A DNA stretch of 64,000 bases from Arthrobacter sp. FB24 (GTDB taxonomy: Bacteria > Actinomycetota > Actinomycetes > Actinomycetales > Micrococcaceae): the NCBI RefSeq assembly GCF_000196235.1, contig NC_008541.1:310001-374000 (forward strand), in the 5' to 3' direction. The notes beneath the pieces are model-generated. The model ran no database searches. It had not been told where the DNA came from and was given only the letters and a program-made list of their open reading frames with translations. The position numbers and the translations under genes are program-made. Shown here one piece after another: positions 16,965 to 26,695 of this stretch (position 1 is its first letter; each line of letters starts with the position of its first letter).

Positions 16965-17855
16965 ATGGCCATGCGGAAGAACCCGGCAATGAGAATTGCA
17001 CAAAAGACCGCGCACAAGGCGGTGTTCGACTCCGAGGGAAAGCCCAAGCCCGGATTGCACAGCATGATGCTGCGCGCGGTCGAAGTCCAGCGCCCGCTGG
17101 TGCTCGCCAACCTCCGGCGGCTCCAGCGCAGGCACCCGCGTGCCACGGCGGCGCAGCTGGCTGACAAGCTGGAGCGCGACTACCTGCTGGCCGTGACCGG
17201 AGGCGGCGCACTGGTGGGCGGATCCGCCGTCATCCCCGGCGTCGGCACAGTCGCCGCGCTGGGCCTCTCGGCCGCTGCAACCGTCGGCTTCCTGGAAGCC
17301 ACCGCCCTGTACGCGACGTCCCTCGCCGAGCTGCACGGCATCCGCATGATCGATCCGGAAAAAGCCGGTCTTATGGTCATGGCCATCATGCTGGGCGAAG
17401 AAGGCACTGCCCTCCTCGGCAGCCTCAGCGGCCAGGCCGCGGGCCGCAGCAAGGGTCCCACGGACGCCTGGGGTTCCGTATTCGCCCGCAAGACGTCCTT
17501 CCCCGGCTTCGGATCGGTTCGGGACCGGATCCAGCGCGCGTTCCTCCGCAACCTCCTGCAGCGGCAGGGAACCGCGCTCCTGGGCCGGGCACTGCCGTTC
17601 GGCGTCGGAGCCGTGGTGGGCGGGGTGGGCAACCGCGTGATGGGACGCGCCGTCGTCGCAAGCGCCAAAGAGGCCTTTGGCCCCATGCCGGACACAATTC
17701 CCGGCGAAGTAGCCGCCGGCACGCCCGCCAGCGGCGGGACAACCGGCCGCACCAGTGCCCCGGCCGCCCTTAACGCCGGCACCAGTGACCCCGGCGCAAA
17801 CACCCCAGGTGGGGACCCAACCTTGAAAGGCGGATTCATTGGATCTGAACGCTGA
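16965..17855 (+). CDS. Conserved hypothetical protein with glycine-rich hydrophobic core
   Basis: A 296-residue protein read from the ATG at 16965 (AGGAAAGGTGACG just upstream). Residues about 66-110 form a glycine/alanine-rich hydrophobic segment (AVTGGGALVGGSAVIPGVGT onward), and a second one lies around 205-220, so it may be membrane-associated. The C terminus is low-complexity, rich in Gly, Thr, Ala and Ser. Function unknown. Its 3' end overlaps the TTG start of pxpA by 17 nt, implying coupled translation. Confidence 0.7.
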   Translation: MAMRKNPAMRIAQKTAHKAVFDSEGKPKPGLHSMMLRAVEVQRPLVLANLRRLQRRHPRATAAQLADKLERDYLLAVTGGGALVGGSAVIPGVGTVAALGLSAAATVGFLEATALYATSLAELHGIRMIDPEKAGLMVMAIMLGEEGTALLGSLSGQAAGRSKGPTDAWGSVFARKTSFPGFGSVRDRIQRAFLRNLLQRQGTALLGRALPFGVGAVVGGVGNRVMGRAVVASAKEAFGPMPDTIPGEVAAGTPASGGTTGRTSAPAALNAGTSDPGANTPGGDPTLKGGFIGSER

Positions 17856-18588
17856 CCTGGGGGAGTCCTTCGGCTCCTGGACCATGGGGGACGACGCCGC
17901 CATGTTCCCGCTCATCACAAGCGCCAGCGTGGCCTGCGGCCTGCATGCCGGAGACCCCGTCACCATGCTGGACACGTGCCGGGCGGCCTATGAGCTGGAC
18001 GTCCGCGTGGGGGCCCACGTCGGCTACCCGGACCTCCCCGGCTTCGGCCTGCGGTCCATCGACATGACCTTCGACGACCTTTTCGGGGCGGTGCTGTACC
18101 AGCTCGGCGCGCTCGACGGCGTGGCGCACGCCGTCGGGGCGTCCGTGGATTTCGTCAAGGCCCACGGCGCGCTGTACGACCGCACAGTGCATGACGCCGA
18201 GCAGGCCTCCGCCGTGATCGCCGCCGTGCAGGCCTACGATCCCGGGCTGCCCATCCTGGGCCAGCAGGGGTCCGCGCTGCTGTCCGTCGCCGCGGAAGCC
18301 GGCCACCCGGTGTTCCACGAAGCCTTCGCGGACCGCGCCTACTTCCCGGACGGAACATTGGTGCCGCGCTCGCAGGACGGCGCGCTGCTGGAGGACGCCG
18401 GAGAGATCGCCGGACGCGCGGTCCGCCTCGCCCTGCACGGTGAAGTGGAAGCCCTGGACGGGACCGTGATCAGGCTGCAGCCGCATTCGCTGTGCCTGCA
18501 CGGTGACACTCCCGGCTCGGTGGAAACGGCAGCCGCCGTGCGCAAAGCGCTGGAAGCAGCCGGTGTGGAGATCGAGCCCTTCGCGTAG
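17839..18588 (+). CDS. pxpA: 5-oxoprolinase subunit A (LamB/YcsF family)
   Basis: PxpA works with PxpB and PxpC to open 5-oxoproline to glutamate using ATP. The 249-residue protein starts MDLNADLGESFGSWTMGDDA, the family signature, with later VACGLHAGDP and VGAHVGYPD. The TTG start is supported by homology at the first residue and by an AAAGG about 9 nt upstream. Unusually, pxpB and pxpC are not next to it, and the gene upstream is unrelated, so this is an orphan copy or the partners are elsewhere. Confidence 0.9.
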   Translation: MDLNADLGESFGSWTMGDDAAMFPLITSASVACGLHAGDPVTMLDTCRAAYELDVRVGAHVGYPDLPGFGLRSIDMTFDDLFGAVLYQLGALDGVAHAVGASVDFVKAHGALYDRTVHDAEQASAVIAAVQAYDPGLPILGQQGSALLSVAAEAGHPVFHEAFADRAYFPDGTLVPRSQDGALLEDAGEIAGRAVRLALHGEVEALDGTVIRLQPHSLCLHGDTPGSVETAAAVRKALEAAGVEIEPFA

Positions 18589-18637
18589 TGCCGTTCGGCC
18601 CTATCGGGGGCCTGAACCTGCCACCTAGCTTGAGGGC

Positions 18638-21600
18638 ATGGCTTCCGGACCCCATGCGGGGTTAGATGGACCCGCATCAGATGCAATGTTGAAGCTGGGC
18701 CGATTCTTCACGAAATGGGACCAGACCGACGACGGCAGGGCGGTGTTCAGGGAGGGCGGCCGCAAGGGCGACATCTTCTACCGCGACCGGTGGAGCCACG
18801 ACAAGGTGGTCCGCTCCACGCACGGGGTGAACTGCACCGGTTCATGTTCCTGGAAGGTGTACGTCAAGGACGGCATCATCACGTGGGAATCCCAGCAGAC
18901 CGACTACCCGTCCGTTGGTCCGGACAGCCCGGAATACGAACCCAGGGGCTGCCCGCGCGGGGCGGCCTTTTCCTGGTACACCTACTCGCCCACGCGGGTC
19001 CGCTTCCCGTACGCCCGGGGTGTGCTCGTCGAAATGTACCGCGAGGCCAAGGCCCGGCTGGGGGACCCGGTGCTGGCGTTCGCCGAGATCGCCAGTGATC
19101 CGGACAGGCGGCGCCGCTACCAGCAGGCCCGCGGCAAGGGCGGCCTGGTCCGGGTCTCCTGGCAGGAAGCGATTGAGATCGCGGCCGCGGCGCACGTGAA
19201 CACGATCAAGACCTACGGCCCGGACCGCTGCGCCGGCTTTTCGCCGATTCCGGCAATGTCGATGGTCTCGCATGCCGTGGGAACCCGCTTCATCCAGCTG
19301 ATCGGCGGGGTGATGACGTCCTTCTACGACTGGTACGCGGACCTGCCCGTGGCCAGCCCGCAGGTCTTCGGCGACCAGACGGACGTCCCGGAATCCGGGG
19401 ACTGGTGGGATGCGCGCTACCTCATGATGTGGGGTTCCAACGTCCCCGTCACGCGGACCCCGGATGCGCACTGGATGGCCGAGGTGCGGTACCGCGGCAC
19501 CAAGGTGGTCACGGTCAGCCCGGACTACGCGGACAACACCAAGTTCGCCGACGAATGGCTCCCCGCCCAGGCCGGGACGGACGCCGCGCTGGCCATGGCC
19601 ATGGGGCACGTCATGCTCAAGGAGTTCTTCGTGGACCGCGACGTCCCGTTCTTTTCCGACTACGTCCGGCAGTACACGGACCTGCCGTTCCTGGTCCGGC
19701 TGGAACGGCACGACGACGGCGGGCTGACGCCGTCGAAATTCCTCACCGCCATGGACCTCCCCGCCGAAGCCGGGGCAGAGGACGCTGCGTTCCGCACCGT
19801 GCTGTTCGACAAGAAGACCGGGCGGACCGCCGTGCCCAACGGCTCCATGGGTTTTCGGTACTCCGGCAGCGGCGAGGGTAAGTGGAACCTGGACCTCGAA
19901 GGGATCGAACCGGCGCTGTCGCTGCGCGAAGTGTCCGGGGACAGCGCCGAGGTCCTGCTGCCGTGCTTCGAGGATGCCGGCGGGGAGGGCAGCGTGCTGC
20001 GCCGCGGCGTGCCCGTCATCGAGGTTGAAGGCCAGCTGGTCACCACCGTGTTCGACCTGATGCTGGCCCAGTACGGCGTGGGCCGGGACGGGCTTCCGGG
20101 CGAGTGGGCGGCCGGCTACGACGACGCCGCGACGCCCTATACCCCGGCCTGGCAGGAGGAGATCACGTCCGTCCCCGCCCAGGCCTGCATCCGGGTGGCG
20201 CGGGAGTTCGCCCGCAACGCCGAACAGTCCAAGGGCCGGTCCATGATCATCATGGGCGCCGGGATCTGCCAGTGGTTCCACGGCGACACCACCTACCGGG
20301 CGGTCCTGGCGCTGGTGATGCTGACCGGCTGCATGGGCCGCAACGGCGGCGGCTGGGCGCATTACGTGGGGCAGGAAAAGACGCGGCCGGCCACCGGCTG
20401 GGTGTCGCTGGCCAACGCGCTGGACTGGTCACGCCCGCCGCGGACCATGATCGGCACCGGGTACTGGTACATGCACACGGACCAGTGGCGGCAGGACGGC
20501 TACTCCACGGACGCACTGAAATCCCCGCTGTCCACCGGAGCCCTGGACGGCATGCACACCGCAGACGCGCTGGCCCAGTCCGCCCGGCTCGGCTGGATGC
20601 CCTTCTACCCGCAGTTCGACCGGAATCCGCTGGACCTCGCGGACGAGGCGGAGGCCGCCGTCGCCGCCGGCACCGCGAAGGACACCCCGGGCTACATCGC
20701 GGACGCCCTGAAGAACCGCACGCTGAACCCGGCGATCGAGGACGTGGATGCCCCGGAGAACTGGCCGCGGACGCTGGTGCTGTGGCGTTCCAACCTGTTC
20801 GGTTCCTCGGCCAAAGGCAACGAGTACTTCCTGCGGAACCTGCTGGGCACCCACAACAACGTCCTGGGCAAGGACCACGCCGAAGGGCTCAAGCCCCGGG
20901 ACGTGAAGTGGCACGAGCAGGCGCCGGAAGGAAAACTGGACCTGCTGGTGTCAGCCGACTTCCGGATGACCTCCACCACGCTGCTCTCCGACGTCGTGTT
21001 CCCCGCCGCCACCTGGTACGAGAAGCACGACCTGTCCTCCACGGACATGCACCCGTTTGTGCACGCCTTCACGCCGGCGATCGACCCGCCATGGGAGACC
21101 AAAACGGACTTCGAGATGTTCCACCTGCTGGCACGGGAGTTCTCCCGGATGGCAAAAACCCACCTGGGCATCCGCCGGGACCTGGTCAGCGTGCCGCTGC
21201 AGCACGACACCCCGGGCCAGCTGGCGCAGCCCGGCGGGATCGTGCGGGACTGGCGGAACACGGATATTCCCGCCGTGCCCGGGCAGAACATGCCCGTCTT
21301 TTCGGTGGTGGAGCGGGACTACACGGCCATCGCGGACAAGCTCGCCGCCGTCGGGCCCCTGGCCGACAAGCTCGGTTTCACGGTCAAGAACGTCACGTAC
21401 AAACTCGCCGGCCCGTTGGAGCGGCTCAGCCGTTCCAACGGCGTGATGCTCGGCGGCGCCGCGGACGGCCGGCCGGCGATCGACACCGACGCGAAAATGG
21501 CCGAGGCCATCCTGGCCTTCTCCGGCACCACCAACGGTGCGTTGTCCGTGCAGGGCTTCAAGGACCTGGAAGTACGCACCGGAAGGAAGCTGGCGGACCT

Positions 21601-22348
21601 GTCCAAGGGCTCCGAGGAAAAGGTCATCACGTTCGCCCAGACCCAGGCCGGACCGGTCCCGGTGATCACCTCGCCGGAGTGGTCCGGCTCGGAGACGGGC
21701 GGCCGGCGTTATGCACCGTTCACCATCAACGTGGAGCGGCTCAAGCCCTGGCACACCCTGACCGGCCGGATGCATTTCTTCCTGGACCACGACTGGATGA
21801 TCGACATCGGCGAAGCCCTGCCGATCTACCGGCCGCCGCTGGACATGCACCAGCTCTTCGGCGAACCCAAACTAGGCCGGGACGGGGCCATGGAAGTGGT
21901 GGTCAGGTACCTCACCCCGCACTCCAAATGGTCCATCCACTCCGAATACCAGGACAACCTCCTGATGCTTTCGCTCTCCCGCGGCGGCCCCACGGTCTGG
22001 ATGAGCCCCGCCGACGCCGAGGCGATCCAGGTCAAGGACAACGACTGGGTGGAGTGCCTGAACATCAACGGGGTCCTGGTGGCCCGGGCGATCGTCAGCC
22101 ACCGGATGCCGGCCGGCGTGGTCTACGTCCACCACGCGCAGGAACGCACCATCGACGTGCCGAAGTCGGAAGCCACGGGAAGACGCGGCGGCATCCACAA
22201 CTCCGTGACCCGGCTGCTGGTCAAACCCTCGCACCTGATCGGCGGCTACGCCCAGCTGGCCTACGCGTTCAACTACCTCGGCCCCACCGGCAACCAGCGC
22301 GACATGGTGGCCACCGTCCGCCGTCGATCCCAGGAGGTGCAGTACTGA
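18638..22348 (+). CDS. narG: Respiratory nitrate reductase alpha subunit
   Basis: Molybdenum enzyme that reduces nitrate to nitrite at the cytoplasmic face of the membrane. The 1236-residue length is right for NarG. The FS0 iron-sulfur site is present in STHGVNCTGSCSWKVYVKDG, with the His plus three Cys pattern typical of this group, and the molybdenum-ligand aspartate lies in FYDWYADLPVASP. No Tat signal is visible, as expected for NarG. First of narGHJI; the stop overlaps narH by one base. An internal ATG at 18686 could also serve as the start. Confidence 0.97.
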   Translation: MASGPHAGLDGPASDAMLKLGRFFTKWDQTDDGRAVFREGGRKGDIFYRDRWSHDKVVRSTHGVNCTGSCSWKVYVKDGIITWESQQTDYPSVGPDSPEYEPRGCPRGAAFSWYTYSPTRVRFPYARGVLVEMYREAKARLGDPVLAFAEIASDPDRRRRYQQARGKGGLVRVSWQEAIEIAAAAHVNTIKTYGPDRCAGFSPIPAMSMVSHAVGTRFIQLIGGVMTSFYDWYADLPVASPQVFGDQTDVPESGDWWDARYLMMWGSNVPVTRTPDAHWMAEVRYRGTKVVTVSPDYADNTKFADEWLPAQAGTDAALAMAMGHVMLKEFFVDRDVPFFSDYVRQYTDLPFLVRLERHDDGGLTPSKFLTAMDLPAEAGAEDAAFRTVLFDKKTGRTAVPNGSMGFRYSGSGEGKWNLDLEGIEPALSLREVSGDSAEVLLPCFEDAGGEGSVLRRGVPVIEVEGQLVTTVFDLMLAQYGVGRDGLPGEWAAGYDDAATPYTPAWQEEITSVPAQACIRVAREFARNAEQSKGRSMIIMGAGICQWFHGDTTYRAVLALVMLTGCMGRNGGGWAHYVGQEKTRPATGWVSLANALDWSRPPRTMIGTGYWYMHTDQWRQDGYSTDALKSPLSTGALDGMHTADALAQSARLGWMPFYPQFDRNPLDLADEAEAAVAAGTAKDTPGYIADALKNRTLNPAIEDVDAPENWPRTLVLWRSNLFGSSAKGNEYFLRNLLGTHNNVLGKDHAEGLKPRDVKWHEQAPEGKLDLLVSADFRMTSTTLLSDVVFPAATWYEKHDLSSTDMHPFVHAFTPAIDPPWETKTDFEMFHLLAREFSRMAKTHLGIRRDLVSVPLQHDTPGQLAQPGGIVRDWRNTDIPAVPGQNMPVFSVVERDYTAIADKLAAVGPLADKLGFTVKNVTYKLAGPLERLSRSNGVMLGGAADGRPAIDTDAKMAEAILAFSGTTNGALSVQGFKDLEVRTGRKLADLSKGSEEKVITFAQTQAGPVPVITSPEWSGSETGGRRYAPFTINVERLKPWHTLTGRMHFFLDHDWMIDIGEALPIYRPPLDMHQLFGEPKLGRDGAMEVVVRYLTPHSKWSIHSEYQDNLLMLSLSRGGPTVWMSPADAEAIQVKDNDWVECLNINGVLVARAIVSHRMPAGVVYVHHAQERTIDVPKSEATGRRGGIHNSVTRLLVKPSHLIGGYAQLAYAFNYLGPTGNQRDMVATVRRRSQEVQY

Positions 22349-24021
22349 TGCGTGTCATGGCTCAAATGGGCATGGTCATGAACCTGGACAAATGCATCGG
22401 CTGCCACACCTGCTCCGTGACCTGCAAGCAGGCCTGGACCAACCGTGCGGGCACCGAATACGTCTGGTTCAACAACGTGGAAACCCGGCCCGGCCAGGGC
22501 TATCCGCGCCGCTACGAGGACCAGGAGCGGTGGCACGGCGGCTGGGTGCTGAACAAGCGCGGCAAGCTGGTGCTCAAGGCAGGCGGCCGGGTGAAGAAGC
22601 TCCTGGGGATCTTTGCCAGCCCCGTCCAGCCCGAACTCAAGGACTACTACGAGCCGTGGACCTACGACTACAAGACCCTCGTGGACGCGCCGCTGGGCGA
22701 CGACTTCCCGGTGGCCCGGCCGAAGTCCCTGATCACCGGCAAGGACACGAAAATCACCTGGTCCGCGAACTGGGACGACGACCTGGGCGGATCCGTCGAG
22801 AACGGCCACCTGGACCCCATCGTGGAGAAGGTCCGGCGCGAGTCCGAGGACAAGATCAAGTTCGCCTACGAGCAGACCTTTATGTTCTACCTGCCGCGAA
22901 TCTGCGAGCACTGCCTGAACCCGTCCTGCATGGCCTCCTGCCCCTCCGGCGCCATCTACAAGCGCGTGGAGGACGGGATCGTGCTGGTGGACCAGGACAA
23001 ATGCCGCGGCTGGCGGCAGTGCGTCACCGGCTGCCCGTACAAGAAGATCTACTTCAACCACAAGACGGGCAAGGCCGAGAAGTGCACCTTCTGCTACCCG
23101 CGGGTGGAGGTGGGGCTGCCGACGGTCTGCTCGGAGACATGCGTGGGCCGGCTGCGGTACCTGGGGTTGTTCCTGTACGACGCCGACGCCGTCACCGCCG
23201 CCGCGGCCGTCACCGACCCGAAGGAACTCTACGACGCCCAGATGGACGTGCTGCTGGACCCCAACGACCCCGCCGTCCAGGCCGAGGCCCGGACCCAGGG
23301 CATCCCGGAAGACTGGATCGACGCTGCCCGGCGCTCGCCCGTGTATGCCCTGGCCAAGGTCTACAAGGTGGCGCTGCCGCTGCACCCCGAGTACCGGACC
23401 ATGCCGATGGTCTGGTACGTCCCGCCGCTCTCGCCCGTGGTGGACCTGCTGCGGGACCAGGGGCACGACGGCGAGGACACCGGCAACCTCTTCGGCGCCA
23501 TCGACGCGCTGCGCATCCCGGTGGAATACCTCGCGGAACTCTTCACCGCGGGGGACGCGGACCGGGTCACCGCGGTGCTGAAGAAGCTCGCTGCCATGCG
23601 TTCGTTCATGCGCGGCATCAGCCTGGGCAACGACCCCGACGACTCCATCCCTGAATCCGTGGGCATGGACGGGCAAACGATGTACGAGATGTACCGGCTG
23701 ATGGCGATCGCGAAGTACGAGGAACGCTACGTCATTCCCAAGGCCCACGTGGAACAGGCTCACGACCTGGAGGAGATGGGCTGCTCGCTGGACTTCGACG
23801 GCGGCCCCGGCATGCAGGATTCCTCCCCGTTCGGCGAAGCCAGCGGCCGGCCCGTTCCGGTGGCGGTGGAAACCTTCAACGCCCTGAAGGACCGCCAAAC
23901 CTCAGGCGAGGCCCCCGGTGAAACAACCCTGCGCGGCCGGGTGAACCTGCTCAACTGGGACGGCACCGGCGCTCCTCCCGGGCTGTTCCCGGAAAGACAC
24001 ACCCCGGGGGAGGAGCCGTGA
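22348..24021 (+). CDS. narH: Respiratory nitrate reductase beta subunit
   Basis: Electron-transfer subunit between NarI haems and NarG. The 557-residue protein has four cysteine clusters: CIGCHTCSVTCK near the N terminus, CEHCLNPSCMASCPSGAIYK, CRGWRQCVTGCPYKK and CTFCYPR followed by CSETCVG. In the third cluster Trp replaces one Cys, which gives a [3Fe-4S] centre in known NarH. The ATG at 22348 shares a base with the narG stop and has a strong AGGAGG. Confidence 0.97.
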   Translation: MRVMAQMGMVMNLDKCIGCHTCSVTCKQAWTNRAGTEYVWFNNVETRPGQGYPRRYEDQERWHGGWVLNKRGKLVLKAGGRVKKLLGIFASPVQPELKDYYEPWTYDYKTLVDAPLGDDFPVARPKSLITGKDTKITWSANWDDDLGGSVENGHLDPIVEKVRRESEDKIKFAYEQTFMFYLPRICEHCLNPSCMASCPSGAIYKRVEDGIVLVDQDKCRGWRQCVTGCPYKKIYFNHKTGKAEKCTFCYPRVEVGLPTVCSETCVGRLRYLGLFLYDADAVTAAAAVTDPKELYDAQMDVLLDPNDPAVQAEARTQGIPEDWIDAARRSPVYALAKVYKVALPLHPEYRTMPMVWYVPPLSPVVDLLRDQGHDGEDTGNLFGAIDALRIPVEYLAELFTAGDADRVTAVLKKLAAMRSFMRGISLGNDPDDSIPESVGMDGQTMYEMYRLMAIAKYEERYVIPKAHVEQAHDLEEMGCSLDFDGGPGMQDSSPFGEASGRPVPVAVETFNALKDRQTSGEAPGETTLRGRVNLLNWDGTGAPPGLFPERHTPGEEP

Positions 24022-24638
24022 GCCGGCGCCAGCAGGTGGTCTACCTTGCGGCGGCCTGGTGCCTGTCCTACCCGGATGAGGAACTGATCGGCAGGGCGCC
24101 GCTCATGCGGGACGCACTGGGGGAGTTCCCCGGAGCCGTCGCTGATTTCGCCGGGGTGCTGGACTTGCTGGAATCCACGCCCCTCATGGAGGTGCAGGCC
24201 CATTACGTCCGCGAATTCGACCTCGGCAAGCGCCACGCCCTGCACCTGAGCTATTGGACGGACGGGGACACCCGGCGCCGCGGCGAAGTTCTGGGCAACT
24301 TCAAGAAGACCTACCGGCAAAGCGACATCCTGGTGGACACCCGCGGTGAACTGCCCGACTACCTGCCGATGGTCCTGGAATTCGCCGCGGTGGTGGACCT
24401 GGCGGCCGGGCGGGAACTGCTGACCCGTTTCCGGGCGAGCCTGGAGATGCTCCGCTTCGGGCTGCTGCGGGACGAACTGCCGCACGCCCGGATCCTGCAG
24501 GCCGTCTGCGCCACCCTGCCCGGGAAATCGCCCGCGGACGAGCAGGCCGTGATGCGGATGGCCGGCTACGGCCCGCCCACCGAAGCCGTGGGCCTGGACC
24601 CCTACGATCCGCGACTCCTGCCCGTGAAGGGAACCTGA
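24018..24638 (+). CDS. narJ: Nitrate reductase molybdenum cofactor assembly chaperone
   Basis: NarJ holds apo-NarGH until the molybdenum cofactor is inserted. The 206-residue acidic protein has the TorD/NarJ-type core (AAAWCLSYPDEEL and YVREFDLGKRHALHLSYWTD) and no membrane segments. The start is a GTG overlapping the narH stop (GTGA), and narI follows after 2 nt. Confidence 0.93.
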   Translation: MSRRQQVVYLAAAWCLSYPDEELIGRAPLMRDALGEFPGAVADFAGVLDLLESTPLMEVQAHYVREFDLGKRHALHLSYWTDGDTRRRGEVLGNFKKTYRQSDILVDTRGELPDYLPMVLEFAAVVDLAAGRELLTRFRASLEMLRFGLLRDELPHARILQAVCATLPGKSPADEQAVMRMAGYGPPTEAVGLDPYDPRLLPVKGT

Positions 24639-24640
24639 CC

Positions 24641-25423
24641 ATGCCGGCATTCGAAGCTGGGCCCGGATCCGCCGTCGAAATCTCCGCACTGGACACCGTG
24701 CTCTGGGGCGTCCTGCCGTACATCATGGTGGTGGTGCTGGTGGGCGGGCTGGTGTGGCGCTACAAGTACGACCAGTTCGGCTGGACCACCAGGTCATCCC
24801 AGCTGTACGAATCGAGGCTGCTCCGGATTGCCTCGCCGCTGTTCCACTTCGGGCTGCTGGCGGTGATTGCCGGGCATTTCTTCGGCCTGGTGATTCCGAT
24901 GGCGTGGACGCAGGCGGTGGGAATGAGCCAGGACTTCTACCACTTCAATGCCCTGTTTGTCGGCGGCATTGCGGGAGTGGGGACGCTCGGCGGCATCATC
25001 CTGCTGATCTACCGCCGCCGCACCACCGGGCCCGTGTTCATGGCCACCACCACGAACGACAAGGCCATGTACGTGGTGCTTACCGCCGCCATTGTGTTCG
25101 GCCTCTGGACCACCCTGGCCAGCGTTTTCGAGGGTGAACACGGGCACAATTACCGCGAGACAGTGGCGCCCTGGTTCCGTTCGCTGTTCGTCCTCCAGCC
25201 GGATGTCGCGGCCATGGCGGGGGCGCCGTTCTCCTTCCACCTGCACACCCTGGTGGGCATGGCGCTGTTCGTCATCTGGCCGTTTACCCGGCTGGTCCAC
25301 GCCTTCACCGCGCCGCTGCACTACCTTTTCCGCCCCTACATCGTGTACCGCTCGCGTGACGTTGCCGTCCGGCGCGGCTGGTCGCCCGTGGGGACCAGGG
25401 ACAGGGACACCCGAAACCGCTGA
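24641..25423 (+). CDS. narI: Respiratory nitrate reductase gamma subunit (cytochrome b)
   Basis: Membrane diheme subunit that oxidises menaquinol for NarGH. The 260-residue protein has five predicted helices; histidines suited to haem binding occur in SPLFHFGLLAVIAGHFFGL and in SFHLHTLVGMALFVIWPFTR with RLVHAF. The frame and length match the family. Confidence 0.95.
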   Translation: MPAFEAGPGSAVEISALDTVLWGVLPYIMVVVLVGGLVWRYKYDQFGWTTRSSQLYESRLLRIASPLFHFGLLAVIAGHFFGLVIPMAWTQAVGMSQDFYHFNALFVGGIAGVGTLGGIILLIYRRRTTGPVFMATTTNDKAMYVVLTAAIVFGLWTTLASVFEGEHGHNYRETVAPWFRSLFVLQPDVAAMAGAPFSFHLHTLVGMALFVIWPFTRLVHAFTAPLHYLFRPYIVYRSRDVAVRRGWSPVGTRDRDTRNR

Positions 25424-25469
25424 AGTGGCTGACAGAACCCACAGCCGGCTGAATCCAAAGGAGTAAACA

Positions 25470-26693
25470 GTGGCTGGAACAGCACCGCCCCCCACGTCCG
25501 CGCCCGCGGGCCAGACCCGGAACCTTATCCTGGCCACCGCGGCGTCCGTGGCAGGCTTCTGGGCCTGGAACTCCGTGGCCACCCTCGGTGCCTTCTATAC
25601 GCAGAACCTGCAGCTCAACCCGGCCACCACGGGCGTCCTGGTGGCTATGCCGGTGTTCGTCGGTTCGCTGGGGCGGATCGTCGTGGGCACCCTGACGGAC
25701 AAATACGGCGGCAGGGCAATGTTCACCTTCGTGCTGCTCGCTTCCATCCTGCCGATCCTGCTCGTGTCCGCCGGCGGGACCTTGCGCTCCTTTCCCCTGG
25801 TGCTGGGCGCCGGACTGCTGCTCGGCGTCGCCGGAACCGTCTTCGCCGTCGGAATCCCCTTTGTGAGCGGCTGGTACGAGCCGTCCCGGCGGGGCTTCGC
25901 CACCGGCGTCTTTGGTGCCGGCATGGGCGGAACGGCGCTGGCCGCCTTCCTGAATCCCCGGCTCGTCGCCGCAATCGGGTACTTCCCCACGCACCTGCTG
26001 ATCGCCGGCGTCCTCGCCGTGATGGCGGCCCTGGTCTGGTTCCTGATGAAGGAATCCCCGGGCTGGACCCGAAGCAACGCTCCGGTGCTGCCCAAGCTCC
26101 TGGACGCAGCCAAGACACCGATCACCTGGAAAATGTGCTTCCTCTACGCTGTCGTCTTCGGCGGCTTCGTCTCCTTCGCCACGTACCTGCCCACCTACCT
26201 GCGGGACGTGTACAGCTTCGATCCCAGCGGCGCCGGCGCCCGCACGGCAGGGTTCGCCCTCGCGGCAGTCCTGGCCCGCCCGGTTGGCGGTGTGCTCGCG
26301 GACAAGCTCGGGCCCAAACCGGTGGTGATCACCTCGCTCACGGCCGTCGCCGTCCTGGCGTGGGTGGTGAACCTGCAGCCCGACGGCGAGGTCCCCGCCG
26401 GCCTGACCTTCGTCGCCATGGCGGCGGCGCTGGGCCTGGGCACCGGCGGGGTGTTCGCCTGGGTGGGCGTGCTGGCCCCGCACGGAAAGGTGGGCAGCAT
26501 CAGCGGAGTGGTCAGTGCGGCGGGCGGACTGGGCGGCTACTTTCCGCCGCTGGTGATGGGGGCAACGTATGACGCCGCCACCCACAGCTACTCGATCGGG
26601 CTGCTCCTGCTGGTGGTCACGGCCATTGTGGCGCTGGTGTTCACCATCTTCGGCGTCAGGGGCCGGATCAAAGCGAGTGTTGTCGCCGCCTAG
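25470..26693 (+). CDS. narK: Nitrate/nitrite MFS transporter
   Basis: A 407-residue NarK-family transporter with 12 predicted helices. The TM2-3 region GSLGRIVVGTLTDKYGGR and the glycine-rich motif FVSGWYEPSRRGFATGVFG, then AGMGG, are typical of nitrate/nitrite carriers. The start is GTG with AAAGGAG. It follows narI by 46 bp and is probably in the same transcript. Whether it is a nitrate/proton symporter or nitrite antiporter is not settled by sequence. Its stop is 2 bp from the stop of the convergent DUF445 gene. Confidence 0.92.
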   Translation: MAGTAPPPTSAPAGQTRNLILATAASVAGFWAWNSVATLGAFYTQNLQLNPATTGVLVAMPVFVGSLGRIVVGTLTDKYGGRAMFTFVLLASILPILLVSAGGTLRSFPLVLGAGLLLGVAGTVFAVGIPFVSGWYEPSRRGFATGVFGAGMGGTALAAFLNPRLVAAIGYFPTHLLIAGVLAVMAALVWFLMKESPGWTRSNAPVLPKLLDAAKTPITWKMCFLYAVVFGGFVSFATYLPTYLRDVYSFDPSGAGARTAGFALAAVLARPVGGVLADKLGPKPVVITSLTAVAVLAWVVNLQPDGEVPAGLTFVAMAAALGLGTGGVFAWVGVLAPHGKVGSISGVVSAAGGLGGYFPPLVMGATYDAATHSYSIGLLLLVVTAIVALVFTIFGVRGRIKASVVAA

Positions 26694-26695
26694 GG

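Noticed and set aside
20104..22347. Frame-open stretch upstream of narH, overlapping narG
   Set aside because: The sequence is a shadow of narG; NarH similarity begins at 22348 with AGGAGG.
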